Shown here in pieces: positions 16,311-24,290 of a stretch of DNA of 34,627 bases. The notes under the pieces were generated by a model, which saw only the letters and a program-made list of their open reading frames with translations, ran no database searches and had not been told where the DNA came from. The DNA is from Ignavibacteriales bacterium (lineage in GTDB: Bacteria; Bacteroidota; Ignavibacteria; UBA10030). The number at the start of each line of letters is the position of its first letter. The stretch's first letter is position 1. The position numbers and the translations under genes are program-made. The stretch covers positions 1-34,627 of the forward strand of contig JACPSI010000128.1 in assembly GCA_016193365.1 (NCBI GenBank), given 5' to 3'.

Positions 16311-16341
16311 AAAATATAGCAATTTTATGGCAGGAGAGCAA
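16311..16341 (-). promoter_or_regulatory. Candidate Bacteroidota-type promoter for cmk-ispH-rpsA
   Basis: On the minus strand, TTG (16339-16341) is followed by 20 bases and TATATTTT (16311-16318). This matches the TTG-N19/20-TAnnTTTG pattern except at the last base. It lies 22 bases before the cmk start, a reasonable leader length. Confidence 0.4.
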
Positions 16342-16372
16342 CCGAATCCTTTATTTTCCTTGGATTTTCGCA

Positions 16373-16380
16373 TATCTTTG
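16373..16380 (+). promoter_or_regulatory. Candidate -7 element for the SpoU methyltransferase gene
   Basis: TATCTTTG fits TAnnTTTG exactly and ends 8 bases before the ATG, so the transcript would have almost no leader. A proper -33 TTG at 19-21 bases spacing is not seen, so support is partial. No Shine-Dalgarno sequence precedes the gene. Confidence 0.35.
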
Positions 16381-16388
16381 CCGCCGAC

Positions 16389-16943
16389 ATGAGGAAACTG
16401 ACGCACGCCGAAATAGCTCAAAACCGTGTCAAACCGGATGAAATTGTCGAGACCGAGAGAATTCCCGTCACAGTACTCGTGGACAATGTCCGCAGCCTCT
16501 ACAACGTCGGTTCCATTTTTCGAACTTCTGATGGAGCGATGATCACCAAACTGTTTCTCACGGGTTTTACACCCCATCCTCCGAGAAAGGAAATAGAAAA
16601 AACTGCGCTCGGTTCAACGAAAAGTGTTCCGTGGGAGTATGAAAAGAATCCAACGACTTGTATCTCGCAACTCAAAGAACAGCGCTACAAAATCTGTTGC
16701 CTGGAGCTTACCGATTCCAGCGTCCCCTACACTAACATTCAGCCGGGCGACTTTCCCTTGTGTCTTGTCATTGGCAATGAAATCACTGGAATTTCAAAGG
16801 AAATCCTCTCACAATCCGACTTGGCCATTGAGATTCCCATGTTTGGAATAAAGCAGTCACTGAACGTCGCCGTCGCATACGGCATCGCTGTGTTCGAACT
16901 CGCCAGAATATGGAGGCAACGTTCTCCTTTGCCTCGTTCCTAG
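16389..16943 (+). CDS. SpoU/TrmH-family RNA 2'-O-methyltransferase
   Basis: This is the only plus-strand gene. The 184-residue SPOUT protein has the three family motifs: NVRSLYNVGSIFRTSD (motif 1, SAM/RNA site with the conserved N and R), LCLVIGNEITGIS (motif 2) and IEIPMFGIKQSLNVAVAYGIAVFEL (motif 3, knot). The enzymes methylate ribose 2'-OH in tRNA or rRNA. There is no N-terminal substrate-binding domain as in RlmB, so it resembles short TrmH/TrmL-like members; the target base cannot be assigned. It is divergent from cmk across 100 bases and convergent with the AlbA_2 gene, with which it shares its stop. Confidence 0.88.
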   Translation: MRKLTHAEIAQNRVKPDEIVETERIPVTVLVDNVRSLYNVGSIFRTSDGAMITKLFLTGFTPHPPRKEIEKTALGSTKSVPWEYEKNPTTCISQLKEQRYKICCLELTDSSVPYTNIQPGDFPLCLVIGNEITGISKEILSQSDLAIEIPMFGIKQSLNVAVAYGIAVFELARIWRQRSPLPRS

Positions 16944-17596
16944 TCAAACGCCTTCGTGTAAAAATCTTCTTTTTCGTGTGTGTGAATCCTTAGAACTCCT
17001 GCTCTGACCAGCTGGATAAGAGTCCGGGAAGCCCGGCGATTCGAGATATTGACAAGCCGGCCAAACTCCTTCACCGTAATTCTTTCCTTTTCTTCGAGAA
17101 AATCGAAAAGCCTCCGCTCATTCTCGCCAATCGTGAGGCGAAGCGGAGGTGAGTCCGGGCTTTCAGCGCGGAGAATTCGCACAACTTCCTTGCTGGCGAC
17201 AACTGTCTTGTCATTCACTCGAATAAAAACCCTGCTTTCTTCGTCTCCCGTTTCACCGTTTTCCCCGACAAACATGTGCGGCTTTTGCGAACTCTCGTGA
17301 ACCTGGGCAACGATAACGTCCTTCCCTTTGTATGAGACGATTTCGATTTCAGGCTCAATCGGCGGGTCGCAATAGAATGAACCGGAGGTACGGACGAGGT
17401 CGATTTCACTTTTCTCGCTCTCGACACCGATGACCGTCCGGTCGTCATTTACACCAAAGAGGATGGTTCCTCCTTTTGTGTTGGCGAATCCGATCAGAGC
17501 GCGGGCGATTTTCTCCGGGCTCGTCACCTTGCGTTTGAATTCAAGTTGAAACCCCTCGCCCTCATCCAGCATATCTTGAACATCCCTGTAATTCAT
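16940..17596 (-). CDS. AlbA_2 (Schlafen-like) domain protein with C-terminal winged helix
   Basis: The 218-residue protein begins with the AlbA_2 signature: EGFQLEFKRKVTSPEKIARALIGFANTKGGTILFGVNDDRTVIGV (about 14-58). The fold is found in putative transcriptional regulators and nucleases. The segment at 100-140 includes VFIRVNDKTVVASKEVV. The last 65 residues (ERRLFDFLEEKERITVKEFGRL, then SNRRASRTLIQLVRAGVLR) look like a winged helix for DNA binding. ATGA overlap with the glycosyltransferase gene places it at the end of the rel-ruvX-mtgA operon. A regulatory role is inferred; no partner is evident. The stop is convergent with the SpoU gene at a shared CTAG. Confidence 0.85.
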   Translation of the reverse strand: MNYRDVQDMLDEGEGFQLEFKRKVTSPEKIARALIGFANTKGGTILFGVNDDRTVIGVESEKSEIDLVRTSGSFYCDPPIEPEIEIVSYKGKDVIVAQVHESSQKPHMFVGENGETGDEESRVFIRVNDKTVVASKEVVRILRAESPDSPPLRLTIGENERRLFDFLEEKERITVKEFGRLVNISNRRASRTLIQLVRAGVLRIHTHEKEDFYTKAFD

Positions 17597-18531
17597 AGAG
17601 AATCCTTCCGGCCAATGCCTGAATCCGCGGGTGTGAATGAAGAATCTTGCTGAAAAGCGGCTGAGTCAGTCTGAAAAAGGGCTGAATCGAGATGAAGTGC
17701 GAGCGAATCGATATGAATCGCAAGGGATTCTGAGAGGGCCACACCAGTGTCTATCGGAACCATGCCGCGAACTTTCATTCGCTCCAGGATCATTGACGCC
17801 CGACGCATCACATACTGAGAATCCTCATCAGCTTCGTGCTTTCGCGGGCTTGGAATTATTGCCGCCAATTTTGTTGCCTCATCCCGAGTGAGGCTCGCCG
17901 CAGATTTTCCAAAATACCGTTGTGAGGCCGCTTCGATGCCGTACACGCCGCTCCCCCATTCTATAACGTTAAGATAAATTTCGAGTATGCGGGATTTGCT
18001 CAGCGTCCTTTCCATATACCATGTCAGTATCCATTCCCGCAATTTCCGAAACGGGTTTTTCGAAGAGGAAAGATAGATGTTTTTGACAAGCTGTTGTGTG
18101 ATGGTACTGGCACCCCGCGCAAAACGCCCTTCCTTGAGGTTGCGCACAACCGATTCTCTGAATTCATACCAATCGAATCCTGAATGCGACCAGAATGTTC
18201 CATCTTCCGCAACCACGATCGCGTCGACAACGTGCTTTGGTATTTTACTCAAAGAGATCCACTGTTGAGACTTGTAGAATCTCTTGCCCCGCTCCCTGGC
18301 AGCCGCTTCGTGCTCTCTCATGAATGCTGTCCACGAGGGATTGGAGTTTTTCAATTGTCTAACCTCGCTCAGCGGGAGGGGAACAATGGACACAACGACA
18401 AGGAGCATGAAGAGCAAAAGCGCAGTTTTGACCTTATTCCGTTGAACACGCCCGCCAAGATTTGTCCCCAACACACTTTGGAGAATCGGTTGCGGCACAC
18501 CGGCTTCCCGCGGTTGCTCTTGAATCTCCAT
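17593..18531 (-). CDS. mtgA: Monofunctional peptidoglycan glycosyltransferase (GT51) with heptad-repeat tail
   Basis: The 312-residue protein has one membrane anchor (about 35-52) and a GT51 domain that polymerises lipid II. The catalytic glutamate is in VVAEDGTFWSHSGFDW (E109). GASTITQQLVKN (140-151), RKLREWILTWYMERTLSKSRILEIYLNVIEWG (about 162-193) and YGIEAASQRYFGK follow, all standard. No transpeptidase domain follows. Residues 268-312 instead form six 7-residue units starting (D/E)S, closed by DSL, which is not part of the family. The start at 18531 lies 1 base after the ruvX stop; the longer open frame to 18669 overlaps ruvX and is rejected. The symbol is by analogy. Confidence 0.92.
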   Translation of the reverse strand: MEIQEQPREAGVPQPILQSVLGTNLGGRVQRNKVKTALLLFMLLVVVSIVPLPLSEVRQLKNSNPSWTAFMREHEAAARERGKRFYKSQQWISLSKIPKHVVDAIVVAEDGTFWSHSGFDWYEFRESVVRNLKEGRFARGASTITQQLVKNIYLSSSKNPFRKLREWILTWYMERTLSKSRILEIYLNVIEWGSGVYGIEAASQRYFGKSAASLTRDEATKLAAIIPSPRKHEADEDSQYVMRRASMILERMKVRGMVPIDTGVALSESLAIHIDSLALHLDSALFQTDSAAFQQDSSFTPADSGIGRKDSL

Positions 18532-18532
18532 G

Positions 18533-18982
18533 CTAACAGGATAGTGATTTCTTCGTGCTGTCGAGGAAGCTTTGAAGGATGAGGGAGGCTGCCATCGCGT
18601 CGATGTTCTTCTTGTTCGTCCTCCGGTCTTTCTTTTTGGTTCCCATGTCCAGGAGCGTTTGCCGCGCAATCGACGTGGTGAACCTCTCGTCCCACGTCAC
18701 GACGTCCAGCCCTGTTTCTTGTTTCAAGCGATTGATAAAACCTTGAACTTCATCCGCCTTCTGCGCTTTCTGTCCTTTCAAATTGAACGGCATACCTACC
18801 ACAAGCAGCCTGACATGCTCCGATTGAATAATGTGCACAAGCTCTTTCCAGAAGGCGCCGTTGTTGTCCAGCGTACGATGAGGTCGCGCAATGACACCGA
18901 GGGGGTCGCTGAGCGAGATGCCGATACGTCTCGAGCCATAATCAATGCCGAGAACCCGAGTGTATTCTGTCACGGTCGCCAT
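18533..18982 (-). CDS. ruvX: Holliday junction resolvase-like/pre-16S rRNA nuclease
   Basis: RuvX (YqgF) is an RNase H-like nuclease, linked to 16S rRNA 5' maturation and proposed as a resolvase. Seen here: VLGIDYGSRRIGISLSDPLGV with the first acidic residue, LLVVGMPFNLKGQKAQKA, VVTWDERFTT carrying the next acidic pair, and the C-terminal KKNIDAMAASLILQSFL with the final aspartate. I use the ATG at 18982, giving 149 residues. The frame continues to a TTG at 18997 that would overlap rel. The nearest upstream gene is rel, 7 bases away. Confidence 0.93.
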   Translation of the reverse strand: MATVTEYTRVLGIDYGSRRIGISLSDPLGVIARPHRTLDNNGAFWKELVHIIQSEHVRLLVVGMPFNLKGQKAQKADEVQGFINRLKQETGLDVVTWDERFTTSIARQTLLDMGTKKKDRRTNKKNIDAMAASLILQSFLDSTKKSLSC

Positions 18983-18989
18983 CCCCGGT

Positions 18990-21176
18990 TCATCCAAGGA
19001 ACCTCTCGACTTCCAGGATACCGTTGACCTTTCGGATTTTTTCGATGATGCGCGTCAGATGCTCGGTATTTTTCACGAAGAGGATAAACTGTCCGTCGAA
19101 GAGAGGTCCTTTCGAATCCATGTTCACGCTTCGGATATTCGTGTTGAGATAAGTCGAAATTGCGTGGGTCACGTCGCTGAGCAAGCCGGGCCTGTCTTTT
19201 CCGGAAATATGAATTGCAGCAATAAAGTCCGCACCATTTGCCGGCGGCCAGTTCACCTCAACGATCCTTTCGCTTTCCGCCATCCTCAGGGAAATGACGT
19301 TCTTGCAATCTTTGCGATGGATCTTGATCCCTTCACCGATCGTCACAAAACCCACAATTTCATCGCCGGGAATCGGGTTGCAGCATTTTGCATACTGGTG
19401 CATGAAATTGTCGCTGGTGCCGAAAATGGAAATCCCACTCGCAATGTCTCTCGCGGTGTGGATAAACTTTGTGAATAATGATTGAGATTGTTCGGCGCGG
19501 GTGGCAGCATCGGCGACGGGATGTTTCTCCCGAACACTCAGCTGGTCGATCATCCCGTCGACATCGACTTTTCCTTCGGCAACCTGGATGTAAAACGCCT
19601 GCACGTTGTCATACCGAAGACTTGCTCTGACAAATTTTTGAAGGTCGTCCTCGTTGATGTGGAACTTGTGTTTTTTAAGTCTCTTGTCCCATGCCTCCTT
19701 TCCCTCCTCGGCCTTTTTCCTTGTTTCCTCGCGAATCCATTTCCGAATGTGAGATTTTGCCTTGTGCGTGACGACAAATTGTTCCCAGTCCGGGTTCGGC
19801 GTTTGATTCTTGGACGTGATGATCTCCACCTGGTCGCCGCTTCGTAGCAGCGTATTCAACGGTACGATTCGGCCGTTGACCTTTGCTCCGATGCAGTGCC
19901 AGCCGATATTTGTATGGATTTCGAACGCGAAATCGAGAGGGGTTGAATTGCGTGGCAGTATTTTCAGGTCTCCTTTAGGTGTGAAGACGTAGATTTCGTC
20001 CTGGTAGAGGTTGAGTTTAAAGCTCTCCATCAGCTCCCGGGGTGTCTCTTCGCTTTTCTGCTCAAAGATTTCCCGCACCCAGTTTATCCAGCTTTCCAAT
20101 TCCTTGTCGAGGGAGGATTTGTTTTCTTTATACATCCAGTGGGCCGCGACGCCGCGCTCGGCAATTTCATGCATGGGCTTTGTGCGGATCTGGACTTCCA
20201 CCATTTTCCCCTCCGGCCCGACAACCGTCGTATGGATAGACTGATAAGCATTCTTCTTCGGAACCGAGATGTAGTCTTTGAACCGTTCAGGGATGGGCTT
20301 GTAGATTTCCGTCACGACGCCGTAGGCGATAAAGCAGTCGTTATTATCCTGGCTCTCCAGCACAATCCGGACGGCAAAAAGGTCATAAATTTCTTCGAGG
20401 GGTTTTCCCCGTTTTACCATCTTCTGGTAGATACTGTAAATATGCTTTGGCCTACCCTCGATCTCTGCCGCAAAGCCTTCTTCCTGCAAACGTTTCTTAA
20501 TCGGCGCGACAAACTTGTTGATGTAGTGTTCGCGCTCCCTCCGTTTGGATTTCAGTTGTCGTGCAATCTCATCATATTCCTTCCGGTACAGCACACGGCA
20601 CGCGAGGTCTTCGAGTTCCCACTTGATCCTTGCAAGTCCAAAGCGGTGGGCAAAGGGCGAATAGATTTCGAGGGTTTCCCTGGCGAGGCGCTGTTGTTTA
20701 TCCGGAGCGAGAAAATCAACCGTACGCATGTTGTGAAGACGGTCTGCAAATTTCACCAGCATGACGCGAATGTCGTTGACCATCGAGAGCAGCAACTTAC
20801 GGTAGCTCTCAGCCTGCGTGACTTCATGGCTCTCAAAAATATCCGTAATCTTGGTCGCACCGTCAACGATATCGGCGATTGTTTCGCCAAACTCAGCCCG
20901 GATGTCCTTCAGCTCCAATTTTGTATCTTCAACGACGTCGTGAAGCAGAGCGCTTACGACTGAAACGTCGTCGAGCGGTATTTCCTTGGCAACGACGAGA
21001 GCTACCTCATAGGGGTGATGAAAATAGGGTTCCCCAGAAGCCCGGAGGTCGTGTTTGTGGGCTTCGAGGCTCATCGTGAACGCTCGCGAAACGAGATCCT
21101 CATCAACAGTACGCAGGTTTCTCTTGCAGACTGCGATAAGGTCATCAAGTTTCTTTTTGTATTGCGTATTTACCAT
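18990..21176 (-). CDS. rel: Bifunctional (p)ppGpp synthetase/hydrolase
   Basis: The 728-residue protein makes and degrades (p)ppGpp. The HD hydrolase domain is intact (FHHPYEVALVVAKE at 52-65 and LLHDVVEDT at 78-86 with the HD pair). The synthetase domain contains RFKDYISVPKKNAYQSIHTT, where RFKD is the variant typical of bifunctional Rel enzymes. TGS (IYVFTPKGDL onward), a zinc-finger region (KCCNPIPGD...HRKDC) and a C-terminal ACT domain (ISGKDRPGLLSDVTHAI) complete the long-form layout. The frame opens with TTG at 21200, but the ATG at 21176 is preferred because a promoter -10 element overlaps the TTG. It heads the rel-ruvX-mtgA-AlbA_2 run. Confidence 0.95.
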   Translation of the reverse strand: MVNTQYKKKLDDLIAVCKRNLRTVDEDLVSRAFTMSLEAHKHDLRASGEPYFHHPYEVALVVAKEIPLDDVSVVSALLHDVVEDTKLELKDIRAEFGETIADIVDGATKITDIFESHEVTQAESYRKLLLSMVNDIRVMLVKFADRLHNMRTVDFLAPDKQQRLARETLEIYSPFAHRFGLARIKWELEDLACRVLYRKEYDEIARQLKSKRREREHYINKFVAPIKKRLQEEGFAAEIEGRPKHIYSIYQKMVKRGKPLEEIYDLFAVRIVLESQDNNDCFIAYGVVTEIYKPIPERFKDYISVPKKNAYQSIHTTVVGPEGKMVEVQIRTKPMHEIAERGVAAHWMYKENKSSLDKELESWINWVREIFEQKSEETPRELMESFKLNLYQDEIYVFTPKGDLKILPRNSTPLDFAFEIHTNIGWHCIGAKVNGRIVPLNTLLRSGDQVEIITSKNQTPNPDWEQFVVTHKAKSHIRKWIREETRKKAEEGKEAWDKRLKKHKFHINEDDLQKFVRASLRYDNVQAFYIQVAEGKVDVDGMIDQLSVREKHPVADAATRAEQSQSLFTKFIHTARDIASGISIFGTSDNFMHQYAKCCNPIPGDEIVGFVTIGEGIKIHRKDCKNVISLRMAESERIVEVNWPPANGADFIAAIHISGKDRPGLLSDVTHAISTYLNTNIRSVNMDSKGPLFDGQFILFVKNTEHLTRIIEKIRKVNGILEVERFLG

Positions 21177-21198
21177 GAGTACGTGAGTCCCCTCAATC

Positions 21199-21226
21199 AA
21201 TATACGTTTTGCAATTCCATTGTCAA
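21199..21226 (-). promoter_or_regulatory. Candidate sigma70-like promoter for rel
   Basis: On the minus strand, TTGACA (21221-21226) is followed by 16 bases and TATATT (21199-21204). That is a perfect -35 and a 5-of-6 -10 element by the classical consensus. Transcription would start near 21192, giving a leader of about 16 bases before the ATG at 21176. GAGGGG lies 12 bases before that ATG. Confidence 0.45.
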
Positions 21227-21242
21227 GATTCCCCTCCCTGCG

Positions 21243-22295
21243 TCAATTCCCCGAATTTCGGTTGTTTTTCAATAGCGACTGAATTCTCCTCGCTTCATCG
21301 AATTTCGCCTTCGCCCGGGCTTGCAATTCCTCCGGAAAAACATGGGATTCGAACGCGAGCAGCGACCTCAAATGAAAATCCACGTCGGTCGAATCCTGAA
21401 GGGCCATTTTCATCCTGACAATGTTAAGCCGGCAGAGCACTTCCGAGTATGGATTCGCCAACGCATCGCTGTTAATACTTGCGAGTAAATCGACGTAGAC
21501 TTCCTCGGCTTCCTTGTGTTTTCCCGACTTCCATAGCGCGTCTCCGAGTCCCCACAGGAAGACACGATTCATCGGATACTGCGACAATGCCTCCCGTGCT
21601 ACCTCCCCAGCTTGCTGAGGCTTTCCAGCATCCAGGAAGATCGTCACCAGTGAACTGAGCGCAACAAAACGATTGTATGTGCCAAGCTTTGCACATTGCC
21701 GGAGCATCCGAATCCCTTCATCGCGATCATCCGAAACGAAGGGCAGCCAGTTGATGAACTCGGTTTTTCGACTTGTCCAATAATAGTACGTCCCTAAACC
21801 TGCGAACGCATCATAAAACAACGTATCCTTTTCCACGCAAGTTTTGAATTGGGAAACAGACGACAATCCTTTCCGTAGTCCGCCAAACCAGTCACCTCGA
21901 TCTGCCCGCGCAAACGCATCATAGCCAAGAGCTGTCGCGAGGAAGTAGTATCCCCAGGGAGAGTCGGGTTGCTCAGCGATCATGCGTTCGGAAAAATTCG
22001 AAGCTACCTCCAGCAAAGAATCAAACGGGCCGCGATGAGGTTGGCTTATGTGGTCGATTGAGCGAGCTTCAATGACTGCTGCCTGGTACAAATAACCGGC
22101 GGGATGATCGGGAAAACGATTCGATACTATTTTAAAAAGAGAATCTGCAGAGACGTACCTGCGACAGAGGGTGAGGTCGATTCCCTCAGAGAGCAAATCG
22201 TGAAGGACAGGGTCGGGCAATCGTTGGGCTTCAAGAACAAAGCTGAAAACACACAAAGAGGAAACCAAACCGTAAAAACACCTCGCAAAAAACAT
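21243..22295 (-). CDS. Secreted or periplasmic TPR-repeat protein
   Basis: The 350-residue protein begins with a signal peptide (MFFARCFYGLVSSLCVFSFVLEAQ) and is helical thereafter. TPR-like pairs are recognisable: ADSLFKIVSNRFPDHPAGYLYQAAV, SPWGYYFLATALGYDAFAR, RFVALSSLVTIFLDAGKPQQA, and VFLWGLGDALWKSGKHKEAEE. No catalytic residues stand out. It probably scaffolds envelope complexes, but the partner is unknown. It follows upp by 3 bases and ends 17 bases before the rel promoter. Confidence 0.75.
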   Translation of the reverse strand: MFFARCFYGLVSSLCVFSFVLEAQRLPDPVLHDLLSEGIDLTLCRRYVSADSLFKIVSNRFPDHPAGYLYQAAVIEARSIDHISQPHRGPFDSLLEVASNFSERMIAEQPDSPWGYYFLATALGYDAFARADRGDWFGGLRKGLSSVSQFKTCVEKDTLFYDAFAGLGTYYYWTSRKTEFINWLPFVSDDRDEGIRMLRQCAKLGTYNRFVALSSLVTIFLDAGKPQQAGEVAREALSQYPMNRVFLWGLGDALWKSGKHKEAEEVYVDLLASINSDALANPYSEVLCRLNIVRMKMALQDSTDVDFHLRSLLAFESHVFPEELQARAKAKFDEARRIQSLLKNNRNSGN

Positions 22296-22298
22296 TTT

Positions 22299-22925
22299 TT
22301 ACTCTGTCCCAAACATTCTATCGCCGGCATCACCGAGCCCAGGAAGAATATACCCGCGTTGATTCAGCCCGCGGTCCAGCGAACATGTGTACATCTTGAC
22401 GTCGGGATGCGCTTTGGAGATGGTGCGAACTCCCTCGGGCGCGGCTACCAGACTTACAAATCGGATGCTCTGTGCACCTTTTTCTTTTAAATACGAAATC
22501 GCAGCACTCCCGCTCCCGCCTGTGGCAAGCATGGGATCCAGGACAAGGACGAGCGCATTCTTGAGATTTTTTGGCACTTTGAAGTAATAGTCGACTGGCC
22601 TGAGCGTGTCTTCGTCGCGATATAAGCCAATGTGCCCAACGCGCGCGTCTGGAATCACTTCGACAAACCCCCCGACCAACCCGAGCCCTGCCCGCAGAAT
22701 TGGCACGAGCACAATCGGCTGAGAGACAATGTTTCCCTTGGTCTTCTCAAGCGGAGTTTTGATTCCGATCTCCTTTATATTGAGGTCGCGTGTCACCTCA
22801 TACGCCATGAGACTCGCCATTCTTCTCAAGATTGCACGAAACTGATTGCTCGGAGTCTTTTTGTCACGGAGCAGCGTGAGATCCCTTTTCACCAGCGGGT
22901 GGTCGATAACGGTCACATTTTCCAT
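22299..22925 (-). CDS. upp: Uracil phosphoribosyltransferase
   Basis: Upp salvages uracil with PRPP to UMP. The 208-residue protein shows VPILRAGLGLVGG for the flexible-loop region, the PRPP-binding motif LVLDPMLATGGSGSAA (about 127-142), and the C-terminal uracil-specific loop GYILPGLGDAGDRMFGT. Length and order match the family. It begins 9 bases after the flavoprotein gene and is followed by the TPR gene after 3 bases. Confidence 0.96.
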   Translation of the reverse strand: MENVTVIDHPLVKRDLTLLRDKKTPSNQFRAILRRMASLMAYEVTRDLNIKEIGIKTPLEKTKGNIVSQPIVLVPILRAGLGLVGGFVEVIPDARVGHIGLYRDEDTLRPVDYYFKVPKNLKNALVLVLDPMLATGGSGSAAISYLKEKGAQSIRFVSLVAAPEGVRTISKAHPDVKMYTCSLDRGLNQRGYILPGLGDAGDRMFGTE

Positions 22926-22934
22926 TTTTCCTCG

Positions 22935-24290
22935 TTAGAATCGTTTTGAAAGTTGATTCGCTGCTATGAGAATTGGGTCCCACAGAGGGGCAAACGGCGG
23001 TGAATAAATCATATCGAGGCGGAACACTTCGTCAACGGTGAGCCTCTGTTGAATCGCAACTCCGAGTGTATTCGCTCTTAAGACGCTGCCAACTCCGCCA
23101 TAGACGTTGGCTCCCAACACTCGCCGGGATTTTTTGTCTGCGATGAGGTGGACAAAAACTTTTGCATTGCCGGGATAAAAACTGATCTTCGAATCACCCG
23201 AAATGTGTTCTGAGACCACATCGAAGCCGGATTGCCGCGCCTCTTCTGAACTGATACCCACCTGAGCGACTTCGAGCCCAAACACTTTAACAGCCACGGC
23301 GCGAATGGCTCCCTTGAAGGTCGCTTTTCCACCGGCTGCATTTTCGCCAGCCACCCATCCCTGTTTGCTTGCTGTTGTAGCCAACGGTATGTACATCCAT
23401 TTGTTATTCACGAGGTTTTTGACTTCACAGCAATCTCCTCCGGCAAAAATCGTATCCACATTTGTCGCCTGCCTTTGGTCGGTGGTGATGCCGCCGTTCG
23501 GCCCGAGGTGGATTCTTGCTGAGGCGCATAGCTCAACGTTGGGTTCAACTCCAAGTGAGAGAATGACGAGGTCCGCTGAAAATTCTCCACCGGATGTATC
23601 GACTGCAACAACGTTTCCCTTCTCATTCGCTTTCAAACGTCGGCAGTGAATATTGCGCTTGAAGTGCACGCCGTTTTTCACCAGCTCGCCAAGAACCGCT
23701 TTGCGGGCCTCCTGTTCCAGGCCGGACATAGGCAGCTCGCCCTGATGGAGGAGCGTCGTCTCAATCCCGTTGTTGACGAGAGCCTCGCACATTTCCATGC
23801 CGATGTACCCTCCTCCGACAATCAGCGCTCGCAGCGGCTTTTCTTCTTCGATGAATTGTTTCAGCGCGTATCCCTCGCTCAGCGAATTCACGCGAAACAC
23901 ATTTCGCGCGTCCTCGTTGTCCAGGCCCAGTCTTCTTGATTTCGCCCCCGTTGCCAGGACAAGCCTGTCGTATTCATATTCCTGCACTTTTTCGCGGTCC
24001 AGATCGCGAACGACGAGTTGTTTCTTGACCGCTCGAATCTCCTCCACGCGATGAAATATCTTTACTTTGACGCCTTTCACCTGTTCCAGCCGCTGGGGCG
24101 TATAGGTGATGAGTTGTTCCTTCTCCTTCACTTCATTTCCGATATAGTACGGCAGCTCGCAAATACCGTACGAAATGTGCTCCCCCTGCTCAAAAAGGGT
24201 AACGTCCGCGTTGGGATTTACGCGTTTTGCTTTGCTTGCGGCGCTGGGTCCCGCCGCGACACCGCCGACGACAAGAATGCGTTGTTTCAT
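22935..24290 (-). CDS. CoA-disulfide reductase-like FAD/NAD(P) oxidoreductase
   Basis: The 451-residue flavoprotein has the N-terminal FAD motif VVGGVAAGPSAA (7-18) and a single active-site cysteine C44 in SYGICELPYYIG, the CoADR/Nox/Npsr signature. A second dinucleotide-binding motif (LIVGGGYIGMEMCEAL, near 155-170) and FAGGDCCEV near the FAD C-terminal loop follow. A C-terminal dimerisation domain is present, but no rhodanese domain follows. Members reduce CoA disulfide, polysulfide or oxygen, and a single cysteine does not discriminate among them. The start overlaps the der stop (ATGA), so it is coupled to der. Confidence 0.85.
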   Translation of the reverse strand: MKQRILVVGGVAAGPSAASKAKRVNPNADVTLFEQGEHISYGICELPYYIGNEVKEKEQLITYTPQRLEQVKGVKVKIFHRVEEIRAVKKQLVVRDLDREKVQEYEYDRLVLATGAKSRRLGLDNEDARNVFRVNSLSEGYALKQFIEEEKPLRALIVGGGYIGMEMCEALVNNGIETTLLHQGELPMSGLEQEARKAVLGELVKNGVHFKRNIHCRRLKANEKGNVVAVDTSGGEFSADLVILSLGVEPNVELCASARIHLGPNGGITTDQRQATNVDTIFAGGDCCEVKNLVNNKWMYIPLATTASKQGWVAGENAAGGKATFKGAIRAVAVKVFGLEVAQVGISSEEARQSGFDVVSEHISGDSKISFYPGNAKVFVHLIADKKSRRVLGANVYGGVGSVLRANTLGVAIQQRLTVDEVFRLDMIYSPPFAPLWDPILIAANQLSKRF

